A program made the position numbers and the translations under genes. The notes under the pieces are model-generated. The model had not been told where the DNA came from and made no database searches. It saw nothing but the letters and a program-made list of their open reading frames with translations. A DNA stretch of 64,000 nucleotides from CAWHYG01 sp963833505 (lineage in GTDB: Bacteria; Eisenbacteria; RBG-16-71-46; CAIMUX01): the NCBI GenBank assembly GCA_963833505.1, contig CAWHYG010000005.1, positions 186,001 through 250,000 of the forward strand, in the 5' to 3' direction. This document shows, in pieces, positions 24,690 to 33,373 of the stretch (the stretch's first letter is position 1; each line of letters opens with the position of its first letter).

Positions 24690-26840
24690 CTATTGCGTCC
24701 GCACCATTCGCGCGGTGGTAATCCGTCCGTCGATGTCGGCGCGGCAGAAGTAGGTACCGGCCGACACGTGGTGGCCGGCGCCGTCGGTGCCGATCCAGGT
24801 CAGCTTGTGCGCTCCCGGCGACATGGAGCCGGTGGCCAGGGTCCGCACCAGCCGGCCGGTGGCGTCGTAGATATCGACGCGGGCCGCCGACGCGCCCTTC
24901 GGCAGGCTGAGCATGAGACCGGTCGCATTGACGAACGGATTCGGGTAGACGCTCAGGCTGGGCGTCAAGCCGGAGAAGAGGAAGTTGTCGATGCCGGCCG
25001 GGCTGTTGGTGGCGATGATCTTGAAGTCATCGACCGTCCAACCTCCGAGACGGAAACCGGGGTCGGCCGACATCTCGAAGCGCACCTTGACCGACGGATT
25101 GCCGTCCGCGATCTTGCTGATGTCGACCACGAAAGGCATCCACATCTGGTCCCACTGGTCCACGTCGTGCGGATTCCGCCAGACCTCGGTGCCGTTGACC
25201 AGCACACGGGCCTTGTCATACAGCGACTTCTCCGAACCGAGCCAGCGCTTGAAGACCAGTTCCACGCCCTTCTGCCCGGTGCAGTCGATGGCCGGCGAAT
25301 CGATGTAGTTCGTGGTGCTGTTCTGGTAGAGCCCGTCCCACTGGTTGTTCGGGTCGGTCTCGTTCAGGTCGTTCCCGATGACCTTGGAACCGCTGGCCGC
25401 CTTCATCGGATCGCACTGACCCATGTGGGTGTTGGGCGTCGCCCACCGCCAGTCGTTCGAACCAACGGAGTCGGCGCTGACCCAGTTGGCGATTCCCGAC
25501 TCGAAGTCGTTCTGGTAGATGGTCGCGACCGGACCGATGAAGTCGAAGAAGGTCGACACCTCCGAAGGAACCTGCGCGTCCTGGATCACGAGCTGGAAGT
25601 CGGCGCGCACACCCTTGGCCAGGTCCGGGGACACCTGGACCGTGAAATAGGGCGCCTGGCAGGTCGAGTTCGCCCAGGTCGCCGTGTTGGGGAAGGTGGC
25701 CACGCTGTCGATCACGGTGACGCCCGGGGTCAACGAACGCAGGATGCCGGTGATCCCGGTCGCGTTCCCGACGCCGAAGTTCGTGACCGTGACCGACACC
25801 TGATCCGTCTCGCCCGGATCCAAAGCGCCGTTGCCGTTGTCCAGGACCTGGTGAGAGGCATACCCGACCTTGGAGGCGGGATAGGGCGCGTACTGCAGCA
25901 GATCGCCGTTGCCGCCGATGGAGCAGGTGTTGTACTCGATCCAGCCGAAGCCCTGCTGGCCCCAGCTTGCGCCCCAGCTGTTCTTGATCAGCCAGGCCCC
26001 GATGCCGCCGCACGCGGTGTCGTCCCAACCGCACAGCAGGATGACGTGGTTGGTCGGTCCGTTCGGGCCGTCGTAGCACCCGCTCTTGTAGTTGAACATC
26101 GGGTTGGTCGCGTAGATGGTCACCGCGATCGGAGCGGTCATGATCGCGGTCTTGAGGGAGGTCTCGCTGTAGGGAACGTAGGTGTAGCCGGTCAGCCGCG
26201 CCGGGACGTCGCACTCGTTCTGGATGCAGGCAACGCCATCCTTGCCCTGGTAGGGCATGCAGGTGCTGGCTACGGCGCCGTAACTCTCCCACAGCTCATA
26301 GCAGGAGGTGCTGTTTCCGCCGCTGCAGCCGTCGCCCGCCTCATTGCAGGAAATACATTGCTGCTCCGAGAAGAGCTGGGTGTAACCGTTCGTGATGAGG
26401 TAGATCGACTCGAGGGCGCCGACCGCGCCGAAGGCCCAGCAGGATCCGCATCCCCCCTGGTTCTTGGCCGGCGTTACGCCGATGGGATGATCGGGCGTCG
26501 ATTGGCGCCAATCCCAGTAGCTCGGAAGATCGACGGCCGGAAGGGATTCAAGGACGCTGGACGCCTTGGACCGATGCTCTTGATCCGAAATCGGACGATA
26601 ACCGAGATACCCCTCGCGCTGGTCGGGCGGAATCGCTCCGACCTCGGTGGGGCCGGCCTCCCAGTGCATCCCTTGATCCGCAATCATTTGTCGGATCTTG
26701 GCCAGCTCCTGATCCTGGCTCCAACCCGGATCGGCCGCTCGCGCCGTGGGCAGGATGACCAGACCCGCAAGCAGCAGGCCCACAACGAGGATCGAACGCC
26801 GCACGGCCCCAACCCTGTTCATGACTGGTGAACAACTCAT
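24690..26840 (-). CDS. Secreted papain-family (C1) cysteine protease with FlgD-like sorting tail
   Basis: A 716-residue secreted protease. ATG 26840 follows GAGAGGAAG, and a signal peptide runs to about ARA-AD. A propeptide of about 75 residues precedes the C1 domain, which has all catalytic parts: oxyanion Gln and nucleophile Cys in NQGGCGSCWAFG, His in TNHVILLCGWDD, Asn in WLIKNSWGASWG. A CARDB-like beta domain follows (DNGNGALDPGETDQVSVTV), then a galactose-binding/MAM-like region. The C-terminal FlgD/T9SS type A-like tail (SVYPNPFVNATGL...GRLVRTL) is typical of secreted enzymes in FCB bacteria. It is monocistronic, with a terminator downstream. Confidence 0.93.
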   Translation of the reverse strand: MSCSPVMNRVGAVRRSILVVGLLLAGLVILPTARAADPGWSQDQELAKIRQMIADQGMHWEAGPTEVGAIPPDQREGYLGYRPISDQEHRSKASSVLESLPAVDLPSYWDWRQSTPDHPIGVTPAKNQGGCGSCWAFGAVGALESIYLITNGYTQLFSEQQCISCNEAGDGCSGGNSTSCYELWESYGAVASTCMPYQGKDGVACIQNECDVPARLTGYTYVPYSETSLKTAIMTAPIAVTIYATNPMFNYKSGCYDGPNGPTNHVILLCGWDDTACGGIGAWLIKNSWGASWGQQGFGWIEYNTCSIGGNGDLLQYAPYPASKVGYASHQVLDNGNGALDPGETDQVSVTVTNFGVGNATGITGILRSLTPGVTVIDSVATFPNTATWANSTCQAPYFTVQVSPDLAKGVRADFQLVIQDAQVPSEVSTFFDFIGPVATIYQNDFESGIANWVSADSVGSNDWRWATPNTHMGQCDPMKAASGSKVIGNDLNETDPNNQWDGLYQNSTTNYIDSPAIDCTGQKGVELVFKRWLGSEKSLYDKARVLVNGTEVWRNPHDVDQWDQMWMPFVVDISKIADGNPSVKVRFEMSADPGFRLGGWTVDDFKIIATNSPAGIDNFLFSGLTPSLSVYPNPFVNATGLMLSLPKGASAARVDIYDATGRLVRTLATGSMSPGAHKLTWIGTDGAGHHVSAGTYFCRADIDGRITTARMVRTQ

Positions 26841-27171
26841 GTTGCTTCCTCTCCCTCCTGTAGCCGGTTCGATCCGACTCCCGGTTCTCGGTGCGATCCG
26901 CGGACGATTGCTGAGCAATTAAATGATAGCACATCTGAGGGTTTCCATAGGAGCGAGATTGCTTATACTGTCGCAACAAAGACACACTCGCAAATGGATG
27001 TATCCCGCTGAACTCCAAGCGGATGCACAGATTGATCGAGAATTGAGACAGTCGTATCAGTGCATCTCGGGATCAGCCAAGGGCGAGATGCCTGCGCGAC
27101 TCGTGAGTGGTCACCGCGAGCTGAGACGTCAGCGCGGCGCGGGAGACCATGCCCACCGGGAGCTGAGACCG
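26841..27171. other. 331-bp gap upstream of the cysteine protease
   Basis: No gene is seen. On the protease side lies an odd palindrome ATTGCTGAGCAAT (26907-26919) in a locally AT-rich patch, a possible operator. TATCAT on the minus strand could be a -10. The left part carries a direct repeat copied from the end of the next gene (27114-27180). Confidence 0.45.
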
Positions 27172-27180
27172 TCAGCGCGG
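27114..27180. repeat. 42-bp-spaced direct repeat covering a stop codon
   Basis: CCGCGAGCTGAGACGTCAGC (27114-27133, continuing GCGG) is repeated as CCGGGAGCTGAGACCGTCAG (27156-27175, continuing CGCGG). The right copy contains the stop codon of the thioredoxin-like gene read on the minus strand. Confidence 0.6.
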
Positions 27181-28229
27181 TTTGTCCATGATCACCGCGA
27201 TCGAGTCCAGCAAGGCTGCCGGCACCTGACCGAGGCGTCGGGCCGTCCGGGCGGCCTCCGCCAGGCAGGGATCCCGGAATCCACCGCGATAGCCGGTCAT
27301 GGCCGCGGCCCGCTGGAGGTAGGCCACGTTCGGGTACTTCTTGAGCGCGGAGCAGATCCAGGGCAGCCAGCGATCGGCCTGCCCCGCGGTGCTCCAGCCC
27401 TCGTACGCGCCCTCGACCGCCGCGCCGACGGAGGTCGACATCGGAAAACGGTCCACCATCGTGGCCCAGTAGTCGGCCGCCTGGCCCGGCTGGTGCCGTC
27501 CGTACTCCGCGTATCGCGCCATGTCGCGGATCGCCCGTTCCGCGTAGGTCCTGGCGTTTCGGGGATCATCGCGGAGAACCCGGACGTAGAGGCTCTCCGC
27601 GTCGGCATCGCGCCGTCTGTGGAGGTAGCGCTCAAGCACATCGAGCACCAGGTCGAGGGAATCGGGCCGGGTTTGGAGCCTCGCTTCCATGCCCGGAAGA
27701 GGATCCACTCCCGCGGCCAGATTCCTCGCCTCGCTGAGATACGCATCGCGGCTGAAGTAGCCCTCGACCCGATCCAGCTCGGTCCCGTCCGGCAGCAGGA
27801 ACAGCGACGTCGGAAGTCCCAGGATCGGGTAGCGGTCCATGATCGCCTGCCCTTCGGGCGATTGGGTGTCGACCTTGAGCGGGATGAGATCCTTGGTCAG
27901 ATCCCGCCCGATCGCCGTCTGCCAGACGTCGATATCCATTGGAGACATGCGCCGCAGTGACTGGCCCAGAACTCGACCAGAACCATGCTCTTCTTCGCCG
28001 CGGCCTCCTTGAGCGCGTCGTCCACGGAGATGTCGCGCCAGACGGTGCCGGTCGACGCGGTCGAGGTTCCTTGCGAGGTCGCGGCAGGGACGGCTTTCCC
28101 CGAGCTTTCCTGGGCCTGGACCGGACGCGCGATCGAGACCGGGATCGAGACTGCGATCGAAAGCGCGATCGAGGAGAGAGGCGTCACAGCCGGAAACAGG
28201 AAGCCGGGCCGATGGATTTGATCGCGCAT
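27172..28229 (-). pseudogene. Exported thioredoxin-like protein with -1 frameshift at the redox motif
   Basis: Two frames give a whole protein of about 352 residues. The first, from ATG 28229 behind AAGGA, encodes a signal peptide with SIAVSIPVSIA repeats, then VWRDISVDDALKEAAAKKSM and VEFWASHCGACLQ. The second continues with MDIDVWQTAIGRDL, LGLPTSLFLLPDG (cis-proline loop) and a helical C-terminal region of about 200 residues. One base is missing at 27940-27941, exactly after the CGAC motif. The fold is that of periplasmic TlpA/thioredoxin-like proteins. Conservation on both sides suggests a recent lesion or a sequence error. Confidence 0.82.
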
Positions 28230-28510
28230 GGATCCAGTCCTTTCTCTCTTGGTCTCTGGGTCTGCCGGGTCTTCTTGGACTCTGGGTCTCCTGGTCGTCT
28301 GGGTCTTGATCGATTGATCTTCGTGGTCTGTTGGTCTTCTTGATCCCTTGGTCCTCTGGGTCTTGGATCCGCTGGGCCGTCCGGGTCATCGGCATTCACC
28401 GGGGATCATACCGGGTCCCGCAAGCCGCCGAGGCCATTTCCGGTTCACGAAGCTCGTTTCCGCGCACCAGAGGTCCCCGGAAGCGCGATCGCTCACCGCG
28501 GGTCCCTGGC
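28230..28510. other. 281-bp gap with strand-asymmetric degenerate repeats
   Basis: From about 28237 to 28390 the plus strand is almost only C, T and G in degenerate TGGGTCT/TGGTCTTC units of 8-9 bases (about 17-base periods), so the minus-strand leader of the thioredoxin-like gene is purine-rich GACCCAGA/GACCAAGA. No gene is seen. Confidence 0.55.
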
Positions 28511-29827
28511 TCACTTCCGCTCCACGAGGCGCACGCGGCGGTGCATCTCGGCATCGCCCCGCTTGAACACGACATCAACCGAGTCCCCGGGTTGATGCTC
28601 CTTCAGAGCGGCCGAGAAGTCGGCCAGGTTGTCGATCGGCGCATCGCCCAGACGGATCAAGACGTCGCCCTTCATCAGTCCCGCGGCCTCGGCCGGGCTT
28701 CCCGGCATCGTCCCGGAGAGGAGAACGCCCCCGGATTCCCTGGAGAAATCGGGAATCGTGCCGAGACTGACCCGCCGGGTTCCGCCGCCCGCGCCGGCCA
28801 TCGCCGGAGGCGCCTTCATGGCGCCCGGAGGCACGAAGGTCAGCTTTTCCTCGCGCCCGGCCAGGAACGAGGCGCATTCGCCGATGAAGTCGAGCTCTTT
28901 CATCATTCCGGCGACGTTGATCTTGTCCGCGGTGTCGGTCGGCCGGTGGTAATCGGCGTTCGGGCCGCTGAAGAAGTGAAGAACCGGGATTCCTTTCTCG
29001 AAGAACGGGATCTGGTCGGAGGCGAACGCCCCGGCCTCCGGCGTGACCAGCTCGCACCCGACTCCCAGGTTGACGCCCTTCAGCATGGAGGCGAACTCGA
29101 CCGCCGAACCCGAGCCGAAGACGAAGAGCTTCTTCCCCTCCATCCGGCCGACGGCGTCCAAATTCAGCATCGCGACGGTCCGATCGAGCGGACAAGCCGG
29201 GTGCTCCACGTAATGGCGCGAGCCGAGGGTGCCCTCCTCCTCGCCCGAGAAAGCCGCGAAGATGATCGTGTTCCGATAGGGGCCGTTCGACGCCAGGCGT
29301 GCGGCGAGCGCGGTGACGATGGCGACGCCGGAGGCGTTGTCATCCGCACCGGGGAAACGCTCGCCCGCCTCGTTCACGCCCAGATGGTCGTAGTGGGCGC
29401 CGATGACGATGCAGCCCGCGCCAGGGCCGCCCGTGCCCGGCAGCACGCCGAGAATGTTGCGGAGAGTGACGGAGCCCCACTTCGTGCCGGCGGCGAGGTG
29501 GCCGTCGCCCGAACTCTGGCCGGCGGGAGGGGTGAACGGCTGCATCCAGCTCGCGGCGTTCGCCGGGTCCTGGTCCGGGGCCAGCGCCGGCTTGAGGCCG
29601 GCCTCCCGAAAGCGCCGGGCGATGATGCCCGCGGCCTTCTCCAAACCCGGGCTGCCCGGTCCGCGACCATCCATGTCCGGCGCGGCCAGCGTCTCGACCA
29701 GGGTCTTCATTGAAACCGCGACGCCGGCCGAATCGGCGGTGTCCGCGAGTGCCGGAGAAATCGCGATTCCGGAAGCCAGAATGCCAGAAACCAGGAATCC
29801 GGAAACCCGGCGGATGATCGGGGACAT
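28511..29827 (-). CDS. Secreted M28-family zinc aminopeptidase with PDZ domain
   Basis: A 438-residue exported peptidase. ATG 29827 follows AAGGAGAG, and the signal peptide ends near ALA-DTAD. The M28 metal ligands are visible in order: GAHYDHLG, GADDNASG, SGEEEGTLGS, LDAVGRM and YHRPTDTADK. Residues from about 345 form a PDZ domain (GVLLSGTMPGSPAEAAGLMKGDVLIRLGD) that may bind substrate termini. The architecture matches the aminopeptidase/PDZ fusions of secreted peptide-scavenging systems. The receiver gene upstream is 96 bp away and may be co-transcribed. Confidence 0.93.
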   Translation of the reverse strand: MSPIIRRVSGFLVSGILASGIAISPALADTADSAGVAVSMKTLVETLAAPDMDGRGPGSPGLEKAAGIIARRFREAGLKPALAPDQDPANAASWMQPFTPPAGQSSGDGHLAAGTKWGSVTLRNILGVLPGTGGPGAGCIVIGAHYDHLGVNEAGERFPGADDNASGVAIVTALAARLASNGPYRNTIIFAAFSGEEEGTLGSRHYVEHPACPLDRTVAMLNLDAVGRMEGKKLFVFGSGSAVEFASMLKGVNLGVGCELVTPEAGAFASDQIPFFEKGIPVLHFFSGPNADYHRPTDTADKINVAGMMKELDFIGECASFLAGREEKLTFVPPGAMKAPPAMAGAGGGTRRVSLGTIPDFSRESGGVLLSGTMPGSPAEAAGLMKGDVLIRLGDAPIDNLADFSAALKEHQPGDSVDVVFKRGDAEMHRRVRLVERK

Positions 29828-29923
29828 CGATTCTCTCCTTGGGACAGATCGGAGGACGGGTGCCGCGACGCGGAAACTCACCCCGGTCCGATCAATCGAG
29901 AGAATCGCACCTCAAGGGGTCTG

Positions 29924-30340
29924 TCAACGCGCTTCTTGGCGATGGAGGATCGCAGCGACCAGCCCGCCCAGAGAGTGCCCTTTGGGGAAGTAGTCCTCCG
30001 CTCCGATGTCCCGCATCCGGATCGCCATTTCCGGCTTGTCGTAGACCGACAGGCCGATCACCCGGACTTCGGGATAGTCCCTTTGGATGGTCCGGGTCGC
30101 CTCAATGCCGTCGAATCCGGGCATGTTGACGTCCATGAGCACGACGTCGGGCCGGACGCGGCGGATCATCTCCACCACCTCGAACCCGTCGGACGCCTCG
30201 CCCACAAGCTCGATCTCCGGTTGCTCACGAAGCGCTGCTCCGATCGTGCGACGAATGATCGTCTCGTCGTCGGCCAGAAGAACGCGGATTCGGGACGTGT
30301 GCGGCGGTATCTCGACACTTGTTCGCCTGTTTATCTGCAT
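29924..30340 (-). CDS. Stand-alone response-regulator receiver domain
   Basis: A 138-residue CheY-like protein without an output domain. The acidic pair ADDE, phospho-acceptor in LMDVNMPG, switch Ser in IGLSVYD and Lys in YFPKGHS are all kept. The pattern is closest to NarL/FixJ-type receivers, so this may be a truncated regulator or a single-domain phosphate shuttle. ATG 30340 is preferred over a TTG two codons upstream. No kinase is adjacent. The next 296 bp upstream are non-coding. Confidence 0.87.
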   Translation of the reverse strand: MQINRRTSVEIPPHTSRIRVLLADDETIIRRTIGAALREQPEIELVGEASDGFEVVEMIRRVRPDVVLMDVNMPGFDGIEATRTIQRDYPEVRVIGLSVYDKPEMAIRMRDIGAEDYFPKGHSLGGLVAAILHRQEAR

Positions 30341-30636
30341 GGCCAACTCTCATCATCAGAGGCCTGGTGAGTACATCCTTGATTCGTGCCTCCGCCGGGT
30401 TCCGCGACGACCCTCTCGGCGCCGACGTTTCCCTGCGATCTTGCGACGGGAACCACCAAATGATGCCCGCCGGGGCTCCGGCACTCCCCTCCGAGAGACA
30501 CGTGAACGGAAGAGGCGTTGCGATGGCGGTTGGAAAGCACCGCGAACGCCATAACACTCAACTGTAACACTTGGCGGCGTGAATCCGTTCCGCAAAATGA
30601 GGGTGCATCCGCTGTAAAAGCGATGAACTGGTTGGA

Positions 30637-33165
30637 TCACCGGCCAGGTGGAAGGTCGACCTTGAGCGGGCTCTGCGTCTGGTTCCAGATCCCTTCTCCG
30701 ATATTCTTGGCGCCGTCGAAAACGAGATAGCTGTACTTGCCGTAATGGGGAATCTTCCCGCCGATCGCCTTGAGCTGAGCAGGATCTCCGGCCACGATCA
30801 CGGCCCAGGCCTGATCGGGTCTGGTCGGAAATGTGCCGGTCAAAGCGACGCCCGAGGTCCCGGGGAATTCCCGATCGGAGATGCGCCATCCGCCACCGGT
30901 ATCCGTCGCTCCGGGCTCGGCCCCGGGTTGGCCTCCGGGACTGGCAGCGCCGCGGTCGGAGCCGCTCAATGGCGCCCCTTTCCCGAGCGTTCCCGCCTCC
31001 GGGCGGATCTCCACGTCTGTTCGACTTGCGATCAACCGGCGCGCCGCGGGACCGAGGCCGATATACCAGGCGCTGGTGGCCGGAATCCATCCGGCCGGTT
31101 CATTCGTCTCGTCGACCACGCGGGCGCTTCCGTTCTTGAACCAGTCCGCGACCAAAGCGCGCGCCGCGGCCGCCATGTCCGGCGACAGGCCGGCAGCGAT
31201 CACCACGGTCACGCTGTCGCTGCCTAGAACCCGGCTCAAGGTCGGCGGAATCTCGTCCCGATCGATGCGCCGGAGCATGTCGAAATCGGGATCGACCTCG
31301 AGACGGACCGGCGGTCGATCAACCCGGACGGACCAGGCGGTCTTCCAGGTCGAGAGCGGAACATCCCAGGTGGAGTCGCGATCAGCCCAATCGAGACGCA
31401 CGGGAGCGTTCACATCAAACGGCTCGCCACTTTGCGATCCGTCCGGAAGCGTCTGCTCGAGGGTCGCGCTCACCCGGAATCCTCCCGATTCCGGAACACA
31501 GGCGACTCCGGAGACGCTGATCCTGGGCGCCCCGGTCCGTTCGATCCACTGGCGCAGAAAGGGCGCCGGATCGATTCCGGCAACATCGTGGAAACTGGCC
31601 AGAAGATCGGACCACGAGGCACGGCGCCAGAGGTTCCGCCGGTAGAAGGCCCGCAGCGCCTCCCAGAAGCGCTCCTCTCCAACCCGGCGCCGCAATTGAT
31701 GGATGACCATCATCGACTTGGAATACCCGATCGCCTGGGTGGCGAAATCATGCCGGCCGCGGAAGCGGCTCAGGGGGATCTCCTTCCCCGCGTTGACGTA
31801 GTCGAGGTACGCGGTCAGGCAGTTCAAACGGTAGTCGCGCGCCGCGCGGGCGCCTTCCTTCACCTTGTACAGGTAGTCGGCGCCGTAGACCGTCAGCCCT
31901 TCGCACCAGTTGCCCTCCTCCTCCTTCACGAAGACCCCGTTCCCCCACCAGTCGTGAAGGATCTCGTGCCCGTAGGAGGTGTCGAGGATGAAGGGAAGAC
32001 GGATGACGCGATCGCCCAGAAGTGTGAAGGAGGGCATGCCGAAACCGGTCTGCCAGAAGTTCTCCACCAGGGCGAACTTCTCGAAGGGATAGGGGCCGAT
32101 CAGTCCTCCGTACAACTTCAGATAGCGGGCGGTGCCGTCCAGGTACCGTGTGTACAAGGCGGAATCGGTCTGGGCGTAGGTAAAGGTCTGCACCATGACG
32201 CCGTCCTGCGACCGTTGATGCAGCTTCCAGGGCCCGGCCACGAGGTAGACCTCTTCCATGGGATGGGGGCAGTCCCAGACGTCGAGGACCTCATCCGCCC
32301 CGCCGGGCCGCGCGCCGCTCGCGACCATGCCGCCCTGACAGACGGCATGCCAGCCCGCGGGAACCGCGGCCGCGCAGCGGAAGGTAAAGACCTCATCCGG
32401 ACGGGTCGGAACCCAGAAGGTCGATCCCGCCAGATAGGCTCCCTGCGGCGTGATCAGCCCGGCCGTTTCCTCAAAGGAGCGGTCGTAGGCGACCGCGGGC
32501 GGACGCAGGGAGTCCATGACGGTGCCCGCATAGCGCACGATCAGGCGGATCGACTCCGGCCAGCTTGGTCCAGCAGGGGCGCCGGCGCCGCTCTGATCGC
32601 TTCCGCCGGCGGCGCCTGGCCCGGCTCCGCCCCCGCCGCTTGAGCCGGCTCTGCTCCCGCCGCGTCCGTTGCCGACTCCCGACTTCCCCGAGGACGCATC
32701 CAGGAAGACCTGGACCTCCTTCGCGTTCTGGTAGCCCTCGAGCTCGTCGTAGGGAGGATTCTTCCAGAACCGCCGGGGAACCATCGGATCAGCCGAGGTG
32801 AAATGAGCCGGCGCGCCGGCGGCCTCGACCGACTCGACGGCCAACGGCTTCCACAAGAGGAACGGGAAGCCTTGCGAGATCGGGACTCCGGGAGCGTGGA
32901 GCACCGTCAGGGTATCGATCACATCGAGGTGATTCGTCGAAGGATCGAGTCGCGCGCGCAGGTCATGGCGGACGATGGCGGATCGGGAAGGATTGTCGAA
33001 TCGGATCAGCTCGGCCGGAGGGATCGCCCGCGGCGCCGCGCTCGTTGTAGGCCTGACAGTCTGGCGGGGCGCGCAGCTTGCGAGGAGCACCATCCCCATG
33101 GCCGCCAACGGCATCCCGGCCACCACCGCGGCCCGGCCGCAGGGCCGGACTTTCGTCCAGTTCAT
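30637..33165 (-). CDS. M1-like zinc metallopeptidase lipoprotein with Gly-rich insertion
   Basis: An 842-residue exported protein; ATG 33165 follows AAGGGGG, and a lipobox (VLLASC) predicts lipidation. The zinc site is HEILH with the third ligand in EGNWCEGL, as in M1 gluzincins. The usual GAMEN exopeptidase motif is not seen; the equivalent region reads LVENFWQTGFGMPS. A low-complexity insert of about 45 Gly/Ser/Ala residues (around residues 140-190) splits the N-terminal beta domain. The last 200 residues form an alpha/beta domain with a second Gly/Pro-rich loop. It probably degrades peptides at the cell surface or periplasm. Confidence 0.88.
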   Translation of the reverse strand: MNWTKVRPCGRAAVVAGMPLAAMGMVLLASCAPRQTVRPTTSAAPRAIPPAELIRFDNPSRSAIVRHDLRARLDPSTNHLDVIDTLTVLHAPGVPISQGFPFLLWKPLAVESVEAAGAPAHFTSADPMVPRRFWKNPPYDELEGYQNAKEVQVFLDASSGKSGVGNGRGGSRAGSSGGGGAGPGAAGGSDQSGAGAPAGPSWPESIRLIVRYAGTVMDSLRPPAVAYDRSFEETAGLITPQGAYLAGSTFWVPTRPDEVFTFRCAAAVPAGWHAVCQGGMVASGARPGGADEVLDVWDCPHPMEEVYLVAGPWKLHQRSQDGVMVQTFTYAQTDSALYTRYLDGTARYLKLYGGLIGPYPFEKFALVENFWQTGFGMPSFTLLGDRVIRLPFILDTSYGHEILHDWWGNGVFVKEEEGNWCEGLTVYGADYLYKVKEGARAARDYRLNCLTAYLDYVNAGKEIPLSRFRGRHDFATQAIGYSKSMMVIHQLRRRVGEERFWEALRAFYRRNLWRRASWSDLLASFHDVAGIDPAPFLRQWIERTGAPRISVSGVACVPESGGFRVSATLEQTLPDGSQSGEPFDVNAPVRLDWADRDSTWDVPLSTWKTAWSVRVDRPPVRLEVDPDFDMLRRIDRDEIPPTLSRVLGSDSVTVVIAAGLSPDMAAAARALVADWFKNGSARVVDETNEPAGWIPATSAWYIGLGPAARRLIASRTDVEIRPEAGTLGKGAPLSGSDRGAASPGGQPGAEPGATDTGGGWRISDREFPGTSGVALTGTFPTRPDQAWAVIVAGDPAQLKAIGGKIPHYGKYSYLVFDGAKNIGEGIWNQTQSPLKVDLPPGR

Positions 33166-33373
33166 GGGATCCCCCTTCCCGCGAATGATCATGCGCCTTC
33201 GGCGACGCGGTTGCAACGAGGGGTTGACGTCAGGGGCTCGTCTTCCGCGCGCACTCCCGCTCAAGAATCGGCCCATCTCAGCCGATGAAAAGGACGAACG
33301 AGCCGCGGCGATTCCGAAGTCTCCGAGAACCGGGACCGGTCCAGGACTCCCAGGATTGAGGGAGGAGGCGTTG

